The notes: generated from the sequence alone by a model not told the origin. Shown: positions 1 through 9,013, numbered from the stretch's first letter. The stretch is DNA of 64,000 nt from Camelimonas fluminis (GCF_014656355.1 NZ_BNCG01000002.1:268463-332462), one strand, 5' to 3'. Translations and numbers: made by a program.

Positions 1-1203
1 GAATTCCATCGCGCCGCCACCGGCCACCCCGGCGTCAATCTGGACAGCTGGGCCATGGAGCCCGTGCTGCTGCGCGACCTGCTGGCCCGCCAGGGCGACG
101 GCGCCGATCTGGTGATCGTGGAAAGCGCCATGGGCCTATTCGACGGCGTCGACGCTGCCCCCGGCCGCAGCGGCGCGGCGGCCGATCTGGCCCGCATCTA
201 CGGCCTGCCGACCCTGCTGGTGCTGGACATTTCCGGCCAGTCGCAGACCGCCGGCGCCATCGCCCATGGTTTCGCCACCCATGATCCCGCCGTGCGCATC
301 GGCGGCGTCGTGCTCAACCAGGTCGCCAGCGAGCGGCACGAAGCCGTGGTTCGCCCGGCCATCGAGCGGCTGGGCCTGCCGGTGGTCGGCGTCATCCGTC
401 GCAACCCGGAGATCAGCCTGCCGGAACGGCATCTGGGCCTGGTGCAGGCGGGCGAGCACACCGCTCTGGAAGCCTTCATCGACCAGATGGCCGACGTGAT
501 CGAGGCTTCCGTCGATCTGGACGCGGTGCTGGCGCTGGCGGGGCCCATCGCCACCGGAGATAGGGAAGCGCCCCCCTCCTGGCTGCCGCAGGCTGCCTCC
601 TCGCTGCCGCCGCCTGGCCAACGCATCGCCATCGCCCGTGACGCCGCCTTCTCCTTCATCTACCCGCATGTGTTGCAGGGCTGGCGCGACGCCGGCGCGG
701 ACATCGCGCTGTTCTCGCCGCTGGCCGACGAGGCGCCAGACGCCGCCAGCGACGTCTGCTGGCTGCCCGGCGGCTATCCAGAGCTGCACGCCGGCCGGCT
801 GGCCGCCGCGAGCCGTTTCATGGACGGGCTGCGCCGCTTCGCCGAAACCCGACCGGTGCATGGCGAGTGCGGCGGCTACATGGTGCTGGGCGCGGCGCTG
901 GAGGACGCCGGGGGCGTCACCCACCCGATGGCCGGCCTGCTCGGCCACGTCACCAGCTACGCCAGGCGGCGGATGAACCTGGGCTATCGCGAGGCGCGGC
1001 TGCTCGCCGACAGTCCCGTCGGCGCGGCGGGCGACGTCATTCGCGGCCACGAGTTCCACTATTCCCGCCTGGTGAGCGCCGGCGACGACGCGCCGCTGGC
1101 GCAGCTGGCTGACTCCCAGGGGCGCGATCTTGGCCCCTCCGGCGGGCGGCGCGGCCATGTCACCGGCTGCTACTTCCACGCCATCGCCCGCCACAGTGTT
1201 TGA
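1..1203 (+). CDS. cobB: Cobyrinate a,c-diamide synthase, 5' end outside the window
   Basis: This enzyme amidates the a and c side chains of the corrin ring (hydrogenobyrinate in the aerobic pathway), using glutamine and ATP. The reading frame is already open at base 1, and the first residues (AATGHPGVNLDSWAM) belong to the family's N-terminal ATP-binding half, so only the start is missing. GLFDGVD follows in the same domain. The C-terminal class I glutamine amidotransferase domain carries its nucleophile in HGECGGYMVLG (Cys codon at 868-870) and ends with HEFHYS and the late CYFHAI segment. The ATG at base 55 is internal, not the true start. The gene stops 7 bp before cobF on the same strand, so the two are probably co-transcribed. 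I am sure of the family; whether hydrogenobyrinate or cobyrinate is the substrate is inferred from cobF next door. Confidence 0.95.
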   Translation, partial: EFHRAATGHPGVNLDSWAMEPVLLRDLLARQGDGADLVIVESAMGLFDGVDAAPGRSGAAADLARIYGLPTLLVLDISGQSQTAGAIAHGFATHDPAVRIGGVVLNQVASERHEAVVRPAIERLGLPVVGVIRRNPEISLPERHLGLVQAGEHTALEAFIDQMADVIEASVDLDAVLALAGPIATGDREAPPSWLPQAASSLPPPGQRIAIARDAAFSFIYPHVLQGWRDAGADIALFSPLADEAPDAASDVCWLPGGYPELHAGRLAAASRFMDGLRRFAETRPVHGECGGYMVLGAALEDAGGVTHPMAGLLGHVTSYARRRMNLGYREARLLADSPVGAAGDVIRGHEFHYSRLVSAGDDAPLAQLADSQGRDLGPSGGRRGHVTGCYFHAIARHSV

Positions 1204-1210
1204 GACTGCC

Positions 1211-1975
1211 ATGCGCAAGATCATTGTCATCGGCATCGGCGCCGGCAACCCGGACCACATGACCGTGCAGGCCATCGCCGCGCTGAACCGGCTGGATCTG
1301 ATCCTGATCCCCCGCAAACCGGGGCAGAAGGATGATCTGGCAGAGGTCCGCCGCGACATCTGCCGGCGCTTCCTGACCAATCCGCACACGCGGCAGATCG
1401 AATTTGACCTGCCGGTGCGGGCGCAGCAGGACGACGCCTACCATCAGACCGTCGACGACTGGCACGACGCCATTGCCGGCGCCTACGCCAGCCTGCTGGA
1501 CAGGGAATGCGGGCCCACCGGAACAGTGGGCCTGCTGGTCTGGGGCGACCCGTCGCTCTACGACAGCACCCTGCGCATTCTGGAGCGGCTGCGCGCCCTG
1601 CCGGAGGCGGCGCTGGCGATCGAGGTGATCCCCGGCGTCACCAGCGTCCAGACGCTGGCGGCCAGTCACCGTATGCCGCTCAACACCATCGGCGGCCCGG
1701 TGCTGCTCACCACCGGCCGCCGGTTGCGCCAGGGCGTCCCCGCCGACGCGGAGACCATCGTGGTGATGCTGGATGGCGCCTGCGCCTTCACCACCCTGCC
1801 GGCGGCGCAATACGACATCTGGTGGGGCGCCTATCTCGGCATGCCCGACGAAATCCTCATCAGTGGGTCGCTGGCCGAGGTGGGCGAACGGATCGTGCGC
1901 ACGCGCGCCGAAGCCCGCGCCCGTCACGGCTGGATCATGGACACCTACATGCTGCGGCGGCGCGGCGACGTCTGA
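1211..1975 (+). CDS. cobF: Precorrin-6A synthase (deacetylating)
   Basis: This SAM-dependent methyltransferase methylates C-1 of precorrin-5 and removes the acetyl group, a step specific to the oxygen-dependent B12 route. At 254 residues it has the normal family length. The tetrapyrrole methylase fold shows in IGIGAGNPDHMTVQA at the N-terminus, the glycine-rich GLLVWGDPSLYDST near residue 110 and VIPGVTSVQ near residue 140. The ATG at 1211 fits the family start. A longer in-frame version from 1130 would run through the end of cobB and is unlikely. No strong ribosome site is visible, which suits translation coupled to cobB 7 bp upstream. Its presence tells that the organism uses the aerobic cobalamin pathway. 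Confidence 0.95.
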   Translation: MRKIIVIGIGAGNPDHMTVQAIAALNRLDLILIPRKPGQKDDLAEVRRDICRRFLTNPHTRQIEFDLPVRAQQDDAYHQTVDDWHDAIAGAYASLLDRECGPTGTVGLLVWGDPSLYDSTLRILERLRALPEAALAIEVIPGVTSVQTLAASHRMPLNTIGGPVLLTTGRRLRQGVPADAETIVVMLDGACAFTTLPAAQYDIWWGAYLGMPDEILISGSLAEVGERIVRTRAEARARHGWIMDTYMLRRRGDV

Positions 1976-2119
1976 CGCCCTGACGCCTGCCGCATCAGCC
2001 CATCAACGTGGCCCCGGCGCCAAACCGTCACGCCAGGCTTGCCCCGTCCATTCCCGGAACAGCGGAGCGGCCAGGAGCGACGCCTTGTCCAGCGTGGAAC
2101 CAGCATACGGAGAACAGCC

Positions 2120-2920
2120 ATGCCAGACAGTGGACAGCCGGCCAACGCCTCGGCAGCGGACGCCCCTGTCGTCATCCTGTATGGCCGCGCTTCATTCGAC
2201 CGGCAGCAGAACGTCGCCCAGATCGCCGCGCGGCTGAACGCGGCGGGCGGGCGCACGTTCATTCCGGCCTATGAGGATCTCACCGGGCCGTCGATTCCCG
2301 ACGTCCTGGAAGAGCTGCTGCAACGCGGCGTGCGCCAGGCGCTGGTGATTCCGGCCGCGTTTCCAGCTGATCCGTCGTTGACCGCCTGGTTGCCCGGGGC
2401 GCTGGCCGCCTGGCGACTTGAGCACGCCAACGCCGACTTCGACCTGCGGATCTGCCCGCCGGTCGAGCAGTTTCTTGACGTAACGGCGGCGGTGACGGCG
2501 GCTCTGGCGGCGGAGCCGGAGCGGATCCGGCCCGTCGCCGACGTGAAGCCGAGCATGGGCAAACCCGGCTGGACCGATGTGCCGGAGCATGCGCGTCAGG
2601 CATTCTTCTGTCTGGGCGCCCGTTGCGCCCATCGCAAGGCGCTGCCGCTGTATCAGCACATGCGCACGATCATGAAGAGCATCCGCTCGCTCAACAGCGG
2701 TCCGCAGCGGGCCATGTGCGTGCGCGCCGGCTGCCTTTATCCCTGCAACCAGGGGCCGCTGTTAGTCGTCCAGCCGGACGGCGTCTGGTACGGCAATCTC
2801 GACGAAGCAATGATCGACCGCATTGTGCGGGAGCATCTTCTGGAAGGCCGGCCCGTGGCTGAGGCGGTCATTCACCGCCAGAAGACGCAGCGGGAAGACC
2901 TTGGATTGATCGACATATAA
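2120..2920 (+). CDS. CbiX-like domain fused to a thioredoxin-like 2Fe-2S ferredoxin domain
   Basis: The 266-residue protein has two parts. The first ~130 residues (VVILYGRASFDRQQNVAQIA, then a region with VIPAAFPADPSL) look like a CbiX/sirohydrochlorin-chelatase fold. The second part has FFCLGARCAHRKALPLY near residue 165 and MCVRAGCLYPCNQGPLLVV near residue 205, the cysteine pattern of thioredoxin-like 2Fe-2S ferredoxins, and ends in PDGVWYGNL and a short helix. The start at 2120 has a GGAGA site 6 bp upstream. It lies 144 bp after cobF on the same strand and is convergent with cobC. Its place suggests a role in cobalt or iron handling or in reducing a corrinoid intermediate, but no function is established from sequence. 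The HxxxH-type metal-binding histidines of true CbiX are not obvious, so chelatase activity is doubtful. Confidence 0.75.
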   Translation: MPDSGQPANASAADAPVVILYGRASFDRQQNVAQIAARLNAAGGRTFIPAYEDLTGPSIPDVLEELLQRGVRQALVIPAAFPADPSLTAWLPGALAAWRLEHANADFDLRICPPVEQFLDVTAAVTAALAAEPERIRPVADVKPSMGKPGWTDVPEHARQAFFCLGARCAHRKALPLYQHMRTIMKSIRSLNSGPQRAMCVRAGCLYPCNQGPLLVVQPDGVWYGNLDEAMIDRIVREHLLEGRPVAEAVIHRQKTQREDLGLIDI

Positions 2921-2927
2921 TATAATT

Positions 2928-4043
2928 TTATCCGATACTTGATGAAAACTCCTGAAGCGCCTGATCAAGTCTGTGGGTCGCGGCTTTGTCCGGCGGCAAG
3001 CCGATGCGGATGGCGTCTGCGCCAACGCCGGAGGCAATTTCAAAGCGGCGCACCCAGAGGCCGCGCCGCCCCAGCGCCGTGAACAGGTCGCGGGCGCGCG
3101 GATGGCGCACGAGCCGGAACAGGCTGACGTCGCCGGTCACGGCGAGGCCCGCCGCCGCCAGCCGCTGGTCCAGCCGCGTCGCCTCAGCCGCCAGCCGCCT
3201 GATCATGGCGTTCCGCCAGGCGTCGTCCTGCAGGGCCGTCACGCCATATTCCAGGGCCGGGCCAGACACCGACCAGGGGCCAAGAATGGCGTTGAGCCGG
3301 GCGGCCTGGGCCGGAGCGGTTATGGCGAAGCCAAGCCGCACGCCGGCGAGGCCATAGAATTTGCCGAAGGAGCGCAGCACCACCAGGGCGTTTTCCAGAC
3401 CATGCAGCCCCACGTCGCCAGCGAGGCTTTCCGCCGCCGGACAGGCGTCGATGAAGGCCTCATCCACCACCAGCAGACCGCCCTTGCGGGCCATCGCTTC
3501 AGCCAATCGCAGCAGCGCCGCGCGGCCGGTCACCCGCCCGTCCGGATTGTTGGGATTGACGACAACGGCGACGTCGGCGTCCGCCAGCGCCTCCAGGCTG
3601 GCGGACGCGCTGGCCTGATGACAGGCGACCTCATGAACCGCATGACCAGCGACCCTTGCGGCGTCGGCGTGGCCGGCGTAGGTCGGCGCCAGGATCATTG
3701 TCCGGACTGGTCTGGCCGCGGTTGGCCGCGCCAGCATCATGATCTGCGCCAGCAGGATCTGGGTTCCCGGGGCGGCGACAACCGCCGCGCCGGGCGACAC
3801 GCCCCAGGTTTCCGCCGCCACGGCGCACAGACGGGCGTGCCGGGCCGGTTCCGGCAGCCGCGTCAGCAGCGCCGACGGCGTTGGCCGGCGGGTATAGGGA
3901 TGGGGATTGACCCCCGTCGACAGGTCGATCCACGGCGTTGGCGCATCCGGGAACAGCGCCGCCGCCTGCACAAGGGAGCCGCCATGCACGATCACGCCCT
4001 GATCCGGCGCGCTCCGCCCGCCCGCTACTGATTTCGCGTCCAT
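2928..4043 (-). CDS. cobC: Threonine-phosphate decarboxylase (CobC/CobD-type aminotransferase fold)
   Basis: This PLP enzyme of the aminotransferase class I/II fold makes (R)-1-aminopropan-2-ol O-phosphate, the linker between the corrin ring and the lower ligand. Signature segments are WIDLSTGVNPHPY at the N-terminus, VVVNPNNPDGR, VVDEAFID, and the PLP lysine in LRSFGKFYGLAGVRLGF. The product from the ATG at 4043 has 371 residues. The frame stays open further upstream, but that extra piece is read from a 17-bp tandem repeat and looks non-coding. The gene is divergent from cobD, with only about 60 bp between their starts. It shares a 3' junction with the CbiX/ferredoxin gene, whose stop is only 7 bp away. 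Confidence 0.93.
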   Translation of the reverse strand: MDAKSVAGGRSAPDQGVIVHGGSLVQAAALFPDAPTPWIDLSTGVNPHPYTRRPTPSALLTRLPEPARHARLCAVAAETWGVSPGAAVVAAPGTQILLAQIMMLARPTAARPVRTMILAPTYAGHADAARVAGHAVHEVACHQASASASLEALADADVAVVVNPNNPDGRVTGRAALLRLAEAMARKGGLLVVDEAFIDACPAAESLAGDVGLHGLENALVVLRSFGKFYGLAGVRLGFAITAPAQAARLNAILGPWSVSGPALEYGVTALQDDAWRNAMIRRLAAEATRLDQRLAAAGLAVTGDVSLFRLVRHPRARDLFTALGRRGLWVRRFEIASGVGADAIRIGLPPDKAATHRLDQALQEFSSSIG

Positions 4044-4044
4044 C

Positions 4045-4091
4045 AAACCCGCACTGCCCATAAACCCGCACTGCCCATAAACCCGCACTGC
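4045..4091. repeat. 17-bp tandem repeat between cobC and cobD
   Basis: The unit AAACCCGCACTGCCCAT occurs at 4045-4061 and 4062-4078 with no mismatch, and a third copy begins at 4079 and breaks off after ACTGCAT. It fills nearly the whole gap between the divergent cobC and cobD starts, so promoters or ribosome sites for both genes must lie in or beside it. Confidence 0.9.
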
Positions 4092-4102
4092 ATGAAGCCG
4101 CC

Positions 4103-5092
4103 ATGACCATTCTGCTCGCCTTCGCCGCCATGCTGATCGAACGCGCCGTCGGCTATCCAGGCCGGGTATACACGACCATCGGCCACCCGGTGAGCTGGAT
4201 TGGCCGTCTCATCGCATGTCTGGATGAAAAGCTGAACCGGCCGGGCTATTCCACAGCCGCCCGGCGGACCCTCGGCGTACTGACCCTGCTCGTTCTCATC
4301 GTCGTCTGCGGCGGCGTCGGCCTTGCCATCCAGCAGACGTTGCTGGCGGCGTTTGGCCTGATCGCCGGTGGGCTGGCCGTCGCTGTGCTGGCGAGTTCCC
4401 TGCTGGCGCAGCGCAGCCTTGCCGGGCATGTCGTCGCCGTGGCCGACGCGCTGGAGCGGGACGGCCTCGCCGCCGGCCGCCACGCGGTGTCGATGATCGT
4501 CGGTCGCGACCCGGATACGCTGGACGAGGCCGCCGTCTGCCGCGCTGCGATCGAGAGCCTGGCCGAGAATTTTTCCGACGGCGTCACCGCGCCGGCGTTC
4601 TGGCTGGCGGCGGCGGGACTGCCAGGCTGCGCCATCTACAAGGCGGTGAACACCGCCGACAGCATGATCGGCCACCGCACGGCGCGGCACGAGGCCTTCG
4701 GCTGGGCCGCCGCCCGTTGCGACGATCTCATCAATCTGCCGGCCTCGCGGCTCACCGGGCTGGCGCTGGTGGGGGCCGCCGCTATGGCGCCGGGCGCCGA
4801 CGCCGGCGCCGCCTGGCGGGCGGTGCGGCGCGACGCCGGCAAGCACCGCTCGCCCAATGCCGGGTGGCCCGAGGCGGCGATGGCCGGCGCGCTCGGCCTC
4901 GCCCTGGCCGGTCCCCGGGTCTATGGCGGCCAGACGGTCGATGACGCCGAAATGGGCGCTGGCGGACGGCGCACGGCGACGCCAGCCGATATCCGCCGCG
5001 CCCTGCGGCTGTATCATCTGGCTGACGCCATGCTGATCGCCGCGCTCGGCTGCTCTTTTGTGATTTTACAACTGCTTATCTGGATGTTTTGA
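4103..5092 (+). CDS. cobD: Adenosylcobinamide-phosphate synthase
   Basis: This inner-membrane enzyme (CobD in Pseudomonas naming, CbiB in Salmonella) attaches aminopropanol phosphate to adenosylcobyric acid. The 329-residue product has the family's normal length. Family segments are [20 protein letters not shown] at the start, [17 protein letters not shown] in the middle, [14 protein letters not shown], and [19 protein letters not shown] near residue 250. Hydrophobic stretches near residues 55-95 and at the C-terminal end ([19 protein letters not shown]) are membrane spans. The last 17 bp overlap the end of the convergent cobQ. Its product acts on the aminopropanol unit made by the divergent neighbour cobC. 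Confidence 0.95.
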   Translation: MTILLAFAAMLIERAVGYPGRVYTTIGHPVSWIGRLIACLDEKLNRPGYSTAARRTLGVLTLLVLIVVCGGVGLAIQQTLLAAFGLIAGGLAVAVLASSLLAQRSLAGHVVAVADALERDGLAAGRHAVSMIVGRDPDTLDEAAVCRAAIESLAENFSDGVTAPAFWLAAAGLPGCAIYKAVNTADSMIGHRTARHEAFGWAAARCDDLINLPASRLTGLALVGAAAMAPGADAGAAWRAVRRDAGKHRSPNAGWPEAAMAGALGLALAGPRVYGGQTVDDAEMGAGGRRTATPADIRRALRLYHLADAMLIAALGCSFVILQLLIWMF

Positions 5093-6545
5093 CAAGCCAG
5101 TCGATGTCAAGATGCGCTTCCAGGTGCGCCGCCAGCGCGTCCAGCGCCGCCTCGACGCCGGCTTCATAGGCATGATCGACGCCATCGCCGCCGAGCCGGC
5201 GCAGCCAGGCGTCACGCTGGGCGTCATCGGCGAACAGGCCGTGCACATAGCAGCCGCTGACCCGGCCGCTGGCGGAAACAGCGCCATCAACGCGCCCGTC
5301 GGCGAAGTGGGCGAACGGCCGGGCGAGGCCTGGCCCGGTGGTCACGCCCACATGCATCTCGTAGCCATGGAAGGTGGCGTCATCGGCGGTCCGGCCGGAG
5401 GTCTCGCGCAAGGTCTTGTCGCCGGCCAGCACCGTGTCCACGTCGAGCAGCCCGAGGCCGGGAACGGTTCCGGTCGCGCCCTCCAGCCCCGCCGGGTCGC
5501 TGACGCTCCGGCCAAGCATCTGGTAGCCGCCGCAAATGCCCAGCACATGGCCGCCGCGCCGCACATGGGCGGCGATGTCGATGTCGAAGCCGGCCGCGCG
5601 CAGGGCGGCCAGGGCCGGGATCGTCGCCTTCGAGCCTGGCAGGATGACCAGGTCAATGTCGCCGGGCAGCGCCTCGCCTGGGCGAACCTGGATCATCTCC
5701 ACCTGCGGCTCGGCCTCCAGCGGGTCGAGATCATCGAAATTGGAGATGTGCGGCAGCACCAGCACCGCGATGCGGATGGGCGCGCCAGCTGTTTGGGCCG
5801 GTCGCCCGCCTTTCCCGGCAAGGCCGAGCCCGTCCTCCGCCGGCAGCCGGCCGGCCGCCTCCAGATGCGGAACAAGGCCGATGGCGCGCCAGCCGGTGCG
5901 GGCCTGAATGATCGCCATGCCATCGGCGAACAGCGCCGGATCGCCGCGAAACCGGTTGATGATGAAGCCCGCGATCATCGCTGCGTCCGCCGGATCGATC
6001 ACTGCCTGCGTGCCGACGATGCTGGCGATCACCCCGCCCCGGTCGATATCGCCAATCAGCACCACCGGAACGTCGGCGGCGCGGGCGAAGCCCATGTTGG
6101 CGATGTCATGACTGCGCAGGTTGACCTCGGAGGCGCTGCCGGCGCCCTCCACCAGCACGATGTCGGCGTCCTGACGCAGCAGATTGAAACTCTCCAGCAC
6201 CGCGGGCATCAGGCCAGCCTTGACGCGCTGGTAGTCGGCGGCGCCTGACGCGCCCGCCACCCGGCCCTGGACGACGATCTGACTGCCGTGGCCGCCCTGG
6301 GGCTTCAGCAGCACCGGATTCATATGCACCGTGGGAGCCAGGCGGGCGGCGCGCGCCTGCAGGGCTTGGGCGCGGCCGATCTCACCACCATCAACAGTGA
6401 CGGCGGCGTTGTTCGACATGTTCTGCGGCTTGAACGGAGCCACCCGCAGGCCGCGGTTGACCAGGGCGCGGGCAAGCCCGGCGACCATCAGCGATTTGCC
6501 GACGTCGGAGCCGGTCCCCTGAAACATCAGCGATCTGGCCGGCAT
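5076..6545 (-). CDS. cobQ: Cobyric acid synthase (glutamine-hydrolysing)
   Basis: CobQ amidates four carboxylates (b, d, e and g) of adenosylcobyrinate a,c-diamide. The N-terminal P-loop is [12 protein letters not shown]. The C-terminal glutamine amidotransferase triad region includes [10 protein letters not shown] (nucleophilic Cys) and [10 protein letters not shown] chose the ATG at 6545 (489 residues, normal length) because a GGAG lies 6 bp upstream. The ATG at 6557 has no ribosome site, and the longer open frame to 6719 has no family similarity. The gene is convergent with cobD and overlaps it by 17 bp. A degenerate palindromic repeat lies upstream at about 6600-6640. Confidence 0.95.
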   Translation of the reverse strand: MPARSLMFQGTGSDVGKSLMVAGLARALVNRGLRVAPFKPQNMSNNAAVTVDGGEIGRAQALQARAARLAPTVHMNPVLLKPQGGHGSQIVVQGRVAGASGAADYQRVKAGLMPAVLESFNLLRQDADIVLVEGAGSASEVNLRSHDIANMGFARAADVPVVLIGDIDRGGVIASIVGTQAVIDPADAAMIAGFIINRFRGDPALFADGMAIIQARTGWRAIGLVPHLEAAGRLPAEDGLGLAGKGGRPAQTAGAPIRIAVLVLPHISNFDDLDPLEAEPQVEMIQVRPGEALPGDIDLVILPGSKATIPALAALRAAGFDIDIAAHVRRGGHVLGICGGYQMLGRSVSDPAGLEGATGTVPGLGLLDVDTVLAGDKTLRETSGRTADDATFHGYEMHVGVTTGPGLARPFAHFADGRVDGAVSASGRVSGCYVHGLFADDAQRDAWLRRLGGDGVDHAYEAGVEAALDALAAHLEAHLDIDWLVKTSR

Positions 6546-6599
6546 CTGGCGCTCCATAGCTTTGACGGGGGCATTTCGCACGCTGTTCGCGCGCGTCCC

Positions 6600-6640
6600 T
6601 TCAGGAAAAATCGACGGCGCTTTTCGTGAAAATGCTCTGG
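6600..6640. repeat. Degenerate copy of the dispersed palindromic repeat
   Basis: The stretch contains GGCGCTTTTCGTGAAAATGC followed by TCTGG, matching the end of the repeat family best seen at 33537-33638 and 62189-62288, here upstream of cobQ. The inner part is eroded. Confidence 0.45.
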
Positions 6641-6712
6641 TTGCAGGCGTCTGACTACACGGATGGCTGGCCGGCATAAAGATCGCCCGCGCCAGACGCC
6701 CATGCGACATTC

Positions 6713-6734
6713 TTGACATTTATATCAATTGATA
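6713..6734 (+). promoter_or_regulatory. Putative promoter with a 12-bp perfect palindrome (operator candidate)
   Basis: A perfect -35-like TTGACA (6713-6718) is followed at 6723-6734 by TATCAATTGATA, a perfect palindrome, just 36 bp before the mpaB-like start codon. A repressor bound there would cover the space between -35 and -10. The TetR gene immediately after the mpaB-like gene is the obvious candidate, but this is inference. Confidence 0.5.
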
Positions 6735-6770
6735 CATTTTCATGAAACAAACACCCAGGAGGAAGCCCGC

Positions 6771-8102
6771 ATGGCTTTTGACGCAGACAGCCCGGACGTC
6801 TGGGCGCGCGCCCGCCGGCAGGCGGAGCAGATTCCCGCCATTTACAGTCGCATTGATTTCGACAACCTGCCCGAGCGCTTCACAAACGAGATTGCAGGCG
6901 ACAGCGCCGTGCGCGGCGCCTTCCGCGACAAGCGCGCCGCGCTGCTGGCCGATCGCCAGCGGGTGGCGATGATCGCCGGCTACACAATGACCGGCGACGT
7001 GGTGGCGGACGCCTATGCGGCGCTGATGCCGCAACTCGGGTTTCGCGGCATGATCTCCCAGCTCGAAACCGCATGCCGCAAGGGGCTGGACGCCGTGCCC
7101 GACGCCCCGCCAGAGCTGGTGGCCTTCATCCGCGACATGGAGCGGACGCCCGCCTGGGTCGACATGGATCTGGTCAACGAAGGCGCGCGGCTTGAACGCA
7201 ACGGCATGGCCAATCTGGCGCCTTATGTGATCCGCGGCGCCCTGCTCGCCACCTTCATGAACAAATATTCGGCGCTGCCCATGGCGCTGACCGGGACGCT
7301 GACTGATTCCCTCGCCGCCAAGCGGGCGTTCGAGACGGCGACCTTCTTCACGCTCACCGTCCTGCCTGGCGGGCTGGAACGCCATGGCGAGGGCTTCCGG
7401 GCCGCCGCCATGGTCCGGCTGATGCACTCGATGGTGCGGTTCAACGTCATGCGCCGGCCCGGCGTCTGGGACGCGGGCGTGTTTGGGGTTCCGATTCCCC
7501 AGGTGGACCAGATGCCGGCGGGCCTCATCAGTTCCTTCCTGCTGTCGTTCAAGGTGCTGGGCCAGGGTCGCAACCATTTCACCCAGGAAGAGCGGGCCCG
7601 CATCGAGCTTGCCCGTTACCGCTGCTTCCTGCTTGGCCTGCCCGAGGATCTGCTGGGCGAGACGCCGCAGCAGATCGTCGACCTGCTGTTGACCCGTCAG
7701 GCGACATTGCGGGCCGGCTTCGACGACAAAACCTGCGGCTCCCTGGTGCGCGGCGCCATGTCGGCGGAACTGTCGAAGGACAACACCCTGACCGGGCGCA
7801 TGCGTCGCGGCATGGAGCGCAGCTTCTCCAAGGCCTATCTGGTGCGCAATTTTCTCGAGGGCGACGCCTCCAGAGCCGAAGCGATGGGCGTTTCCTATAC
7901 CGGGCGCGACCGGCTCATCGCGCTGGCCACGGCGCTGTTCATCGTCCCGCGCATGAAGCTCTATGACCTCGCCATGCGCGCGCCCGGCGTGCGCGACATC
8001 GCCAACCGTCGCCTCGTCAGCAAGCTGGAGCGGCTGCTGCACCGCTATGGTCACGCTGATTTCGCCTCCGACGGCGAGAACTACCGGCCGGTTCAGGCCT
8101 GA
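6771..8102 (+). CDS. Oxygenase MpaB family protein (DUF2236, rubber-oxygenase catalytic domain)
   Basis: The 443-residue protein resembles the MpaB/latex-clearing-protein (DUF2236) family of heme oxygenases that cleave isoprenoid chains or related substrates. The core motif VRLMHSMVRFNVMRR sits near residues 215-230 (His codon 7425-7427), followed by GVFGVPIPQVDQ, and the second half has LARYRCFLLGLPEDLLGE. The start at 6771 is well supported by AGGAGGA 7 bp upstream. No signal peptide is visible, so it is likely cytoplasmic. A TetR regulator follows 50 bp downstream on the same strand. The family is widespread but the natural substrate here cannot be read from sequence. Confidence 0.8.
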   Translation: MAFDADSPDVWARARRQAEQIPAIYSRIDFDNLPERFTNEIAGDSAVRGAFRDKRAALLADRQRVAMIAGYTMTGDVVADAYAALMPQLGFRGMISQLETACRKGLDAVPDAPPELVAFIRDMERTPAWVDMDLVNEGARLERNGMANLAPYVIRGALLATFMNKYSALPMALTGTLTDSLAAKRAFETATFFTLTVLPGGLERHGEGFRAAAMVRLMHSMVRFNVMRRPGVWDAGVFGVPIPQVDQMPAGLISSFLLSFKVLGQGRNHFTQEERARIELARYRCFLLGLPEDLLGETPQQIVDLLLTRQATLRAGFDDKTCGSLVRGAMSAELSKDNTLTGRMRRGMERSFSKAYLVRNFLEGDASRAEAMGVSYTGRDRLIALATALFIVPRMKLYDLAMRAPGVRDIANRRLVSKLERLLHRYGHADFASDGENYRPVQA

Positions 8103-8152
8103 CGCCTTGCGGCGCGGCAGTCCGCGCCGCCATTTGCGCCCTGGCCGGAGCC

Positions 8153-8887
8153 ATGCTCAATAAGACCATGGCATCACCGTCCACTCCATCCATCAAGCCG
8201 GCCGCGCCCGCGCGGGGCGCGCGCGAGACCCGTTCCGGCTACGCCAAGGGCGAGGGAACCCGGCGCGCCATCCTCGCCGCCGCCCTCGCGGAGTTCGGCG
8301 AGCATGGCTTCGCCAACGCCACGACGCGGCGCATCGCCCAGGCCGCCGGCGTCACGCTGCCGTCGCTGGCGTACTATTTCGGCAACAAGGAGGGGGTGTA
8401 TCTCGCCTGCGCCACCGAGATCGTCGACCGGTACGTGCGCCAGATGGCCACCATATCGGCTGTCGATCTCACCGGAGCCCTGGCGCGCGCCGACAGCGCC
8501 GCCTGCCGCGATCACCTCAAGCAGTTGCTGCGACATCTGGTGCAACTGCTCGCCGGCTCCGACGACGCCCTGACCTGGACGACATTCGTGGCGCGGGAGC
8601 TTCGCGAACAGGGGCCCGCCTTCACGATCCTGTACGAGCGCCTGTGGGAGCCCGGGGCGCGCCTGCTGGCCCGGCTGATTGCCGGGGTGCGCGGCGCGAC
8701 GACCGTGCGCGACGCCGACACCATCGACGCTCTGTTGCTGATTTCGAGCCTGGTGGCCTTCTACACCGGGCGCGTGGTTTCCCTGCGCACCCTGGGCTGG
8801 GACAAAATCGGCGACAACGAACTGGAGGCGCTGTTCGCCGCCGCTGACCGGCTCGCCGACGGCGTCAGCGGCGGGGCGGATTCCTGA
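8153..8887 (+). CDS. TetR family regulator, CecR-like (DUF1956 type)
   Basis: The 244-residue protein has a disordered Pro/Ala-rich start, then a TetR helix-turn-helix: TRRAILAAALAEFGEHGF, then RRIAQAAGVTLPSLAYYFGN (residues ~40-85). The sequence YYFGNKEGVYLACATEI resembles CecR/YbiH regulators with a DUF1956-type ligand domain. An alternative start is the ATG at about 8168 (MASPSTP). It is co-oriented with, and 50 bp behind, the MpaB-like oxygenase gene, so it probably controls that gene, perhaps through the palindrome at 6723-6734. Confidence 0.85.
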   Translation: MLNKTMASPSTPSIKPAAPARGARETRSGYAKGEGTRRAILAAALAEFGEHGFANATTRRIAQAAGVTLPSLAYYFGNKEGVYLACATEIVDRYVRQMATISAVDLTGALARADSAACRDHLKQLLRHLVQLLAGSDDALTWTTFVARELREQGPAFTILYERLWEPGARLLARLIAGVRGATTVRDADTIDALLLISSLVAFYTGRVVSLRTLGWDKIGDNELEALFAAADRLADGVSGGADS

Positions 8888-8911
8888 GAGGACGTCCTCC
8901 GGTTCCGGTTT

Positions 8912-9013
8912 GGAGCGTGTCCGGCGAAAACCCGTTCGCCAAAAATGCTCCGTCGCTTTCATTTGACGCACTTTTTCACGAAAAGCGGGCGCCACTGCTC
9001 CCGAAAAGCTCTA
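8912..9013 (-). repeat. Long-form palindromic repeat; provides the stop codon of the thioesterase gene
   Basis: Two palindromic cores lie in tandem: GGAGCGTGTCCGGCGAAAAC ending in AATGCTCC (8912-8952), and a second core with CACGAAAAGCGGGCGCCACT ending AAGCTCTAG at 9013. Read on the minus strand it begins CTAGAGC, whose TAG is the stop of the thioesterase gene. The same architecture recurs at 33537, 42056 and 62189. Confidence 0.75.

Noticed and set aside
136-1389. Long leftward open frame opposite cobB and cobF
   Set aside because: It is a shadow of GC-rich codon bias: no family motif, very Arg/Gly/His-rich product, and the plus strand holds two clear genes.
1976-2119. Possible cobalamin riboswitch before the CbiX/ferredoxin gene
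   Set aside because: I could not find a B12-box-like sequence or the expected core pairing in these 144 bp.
5112-6248. 378-residue rightward frame opposite cobQ
   Set aside because: It lies wholly antisense to a confident gene, and its translation has no recognisable motif.
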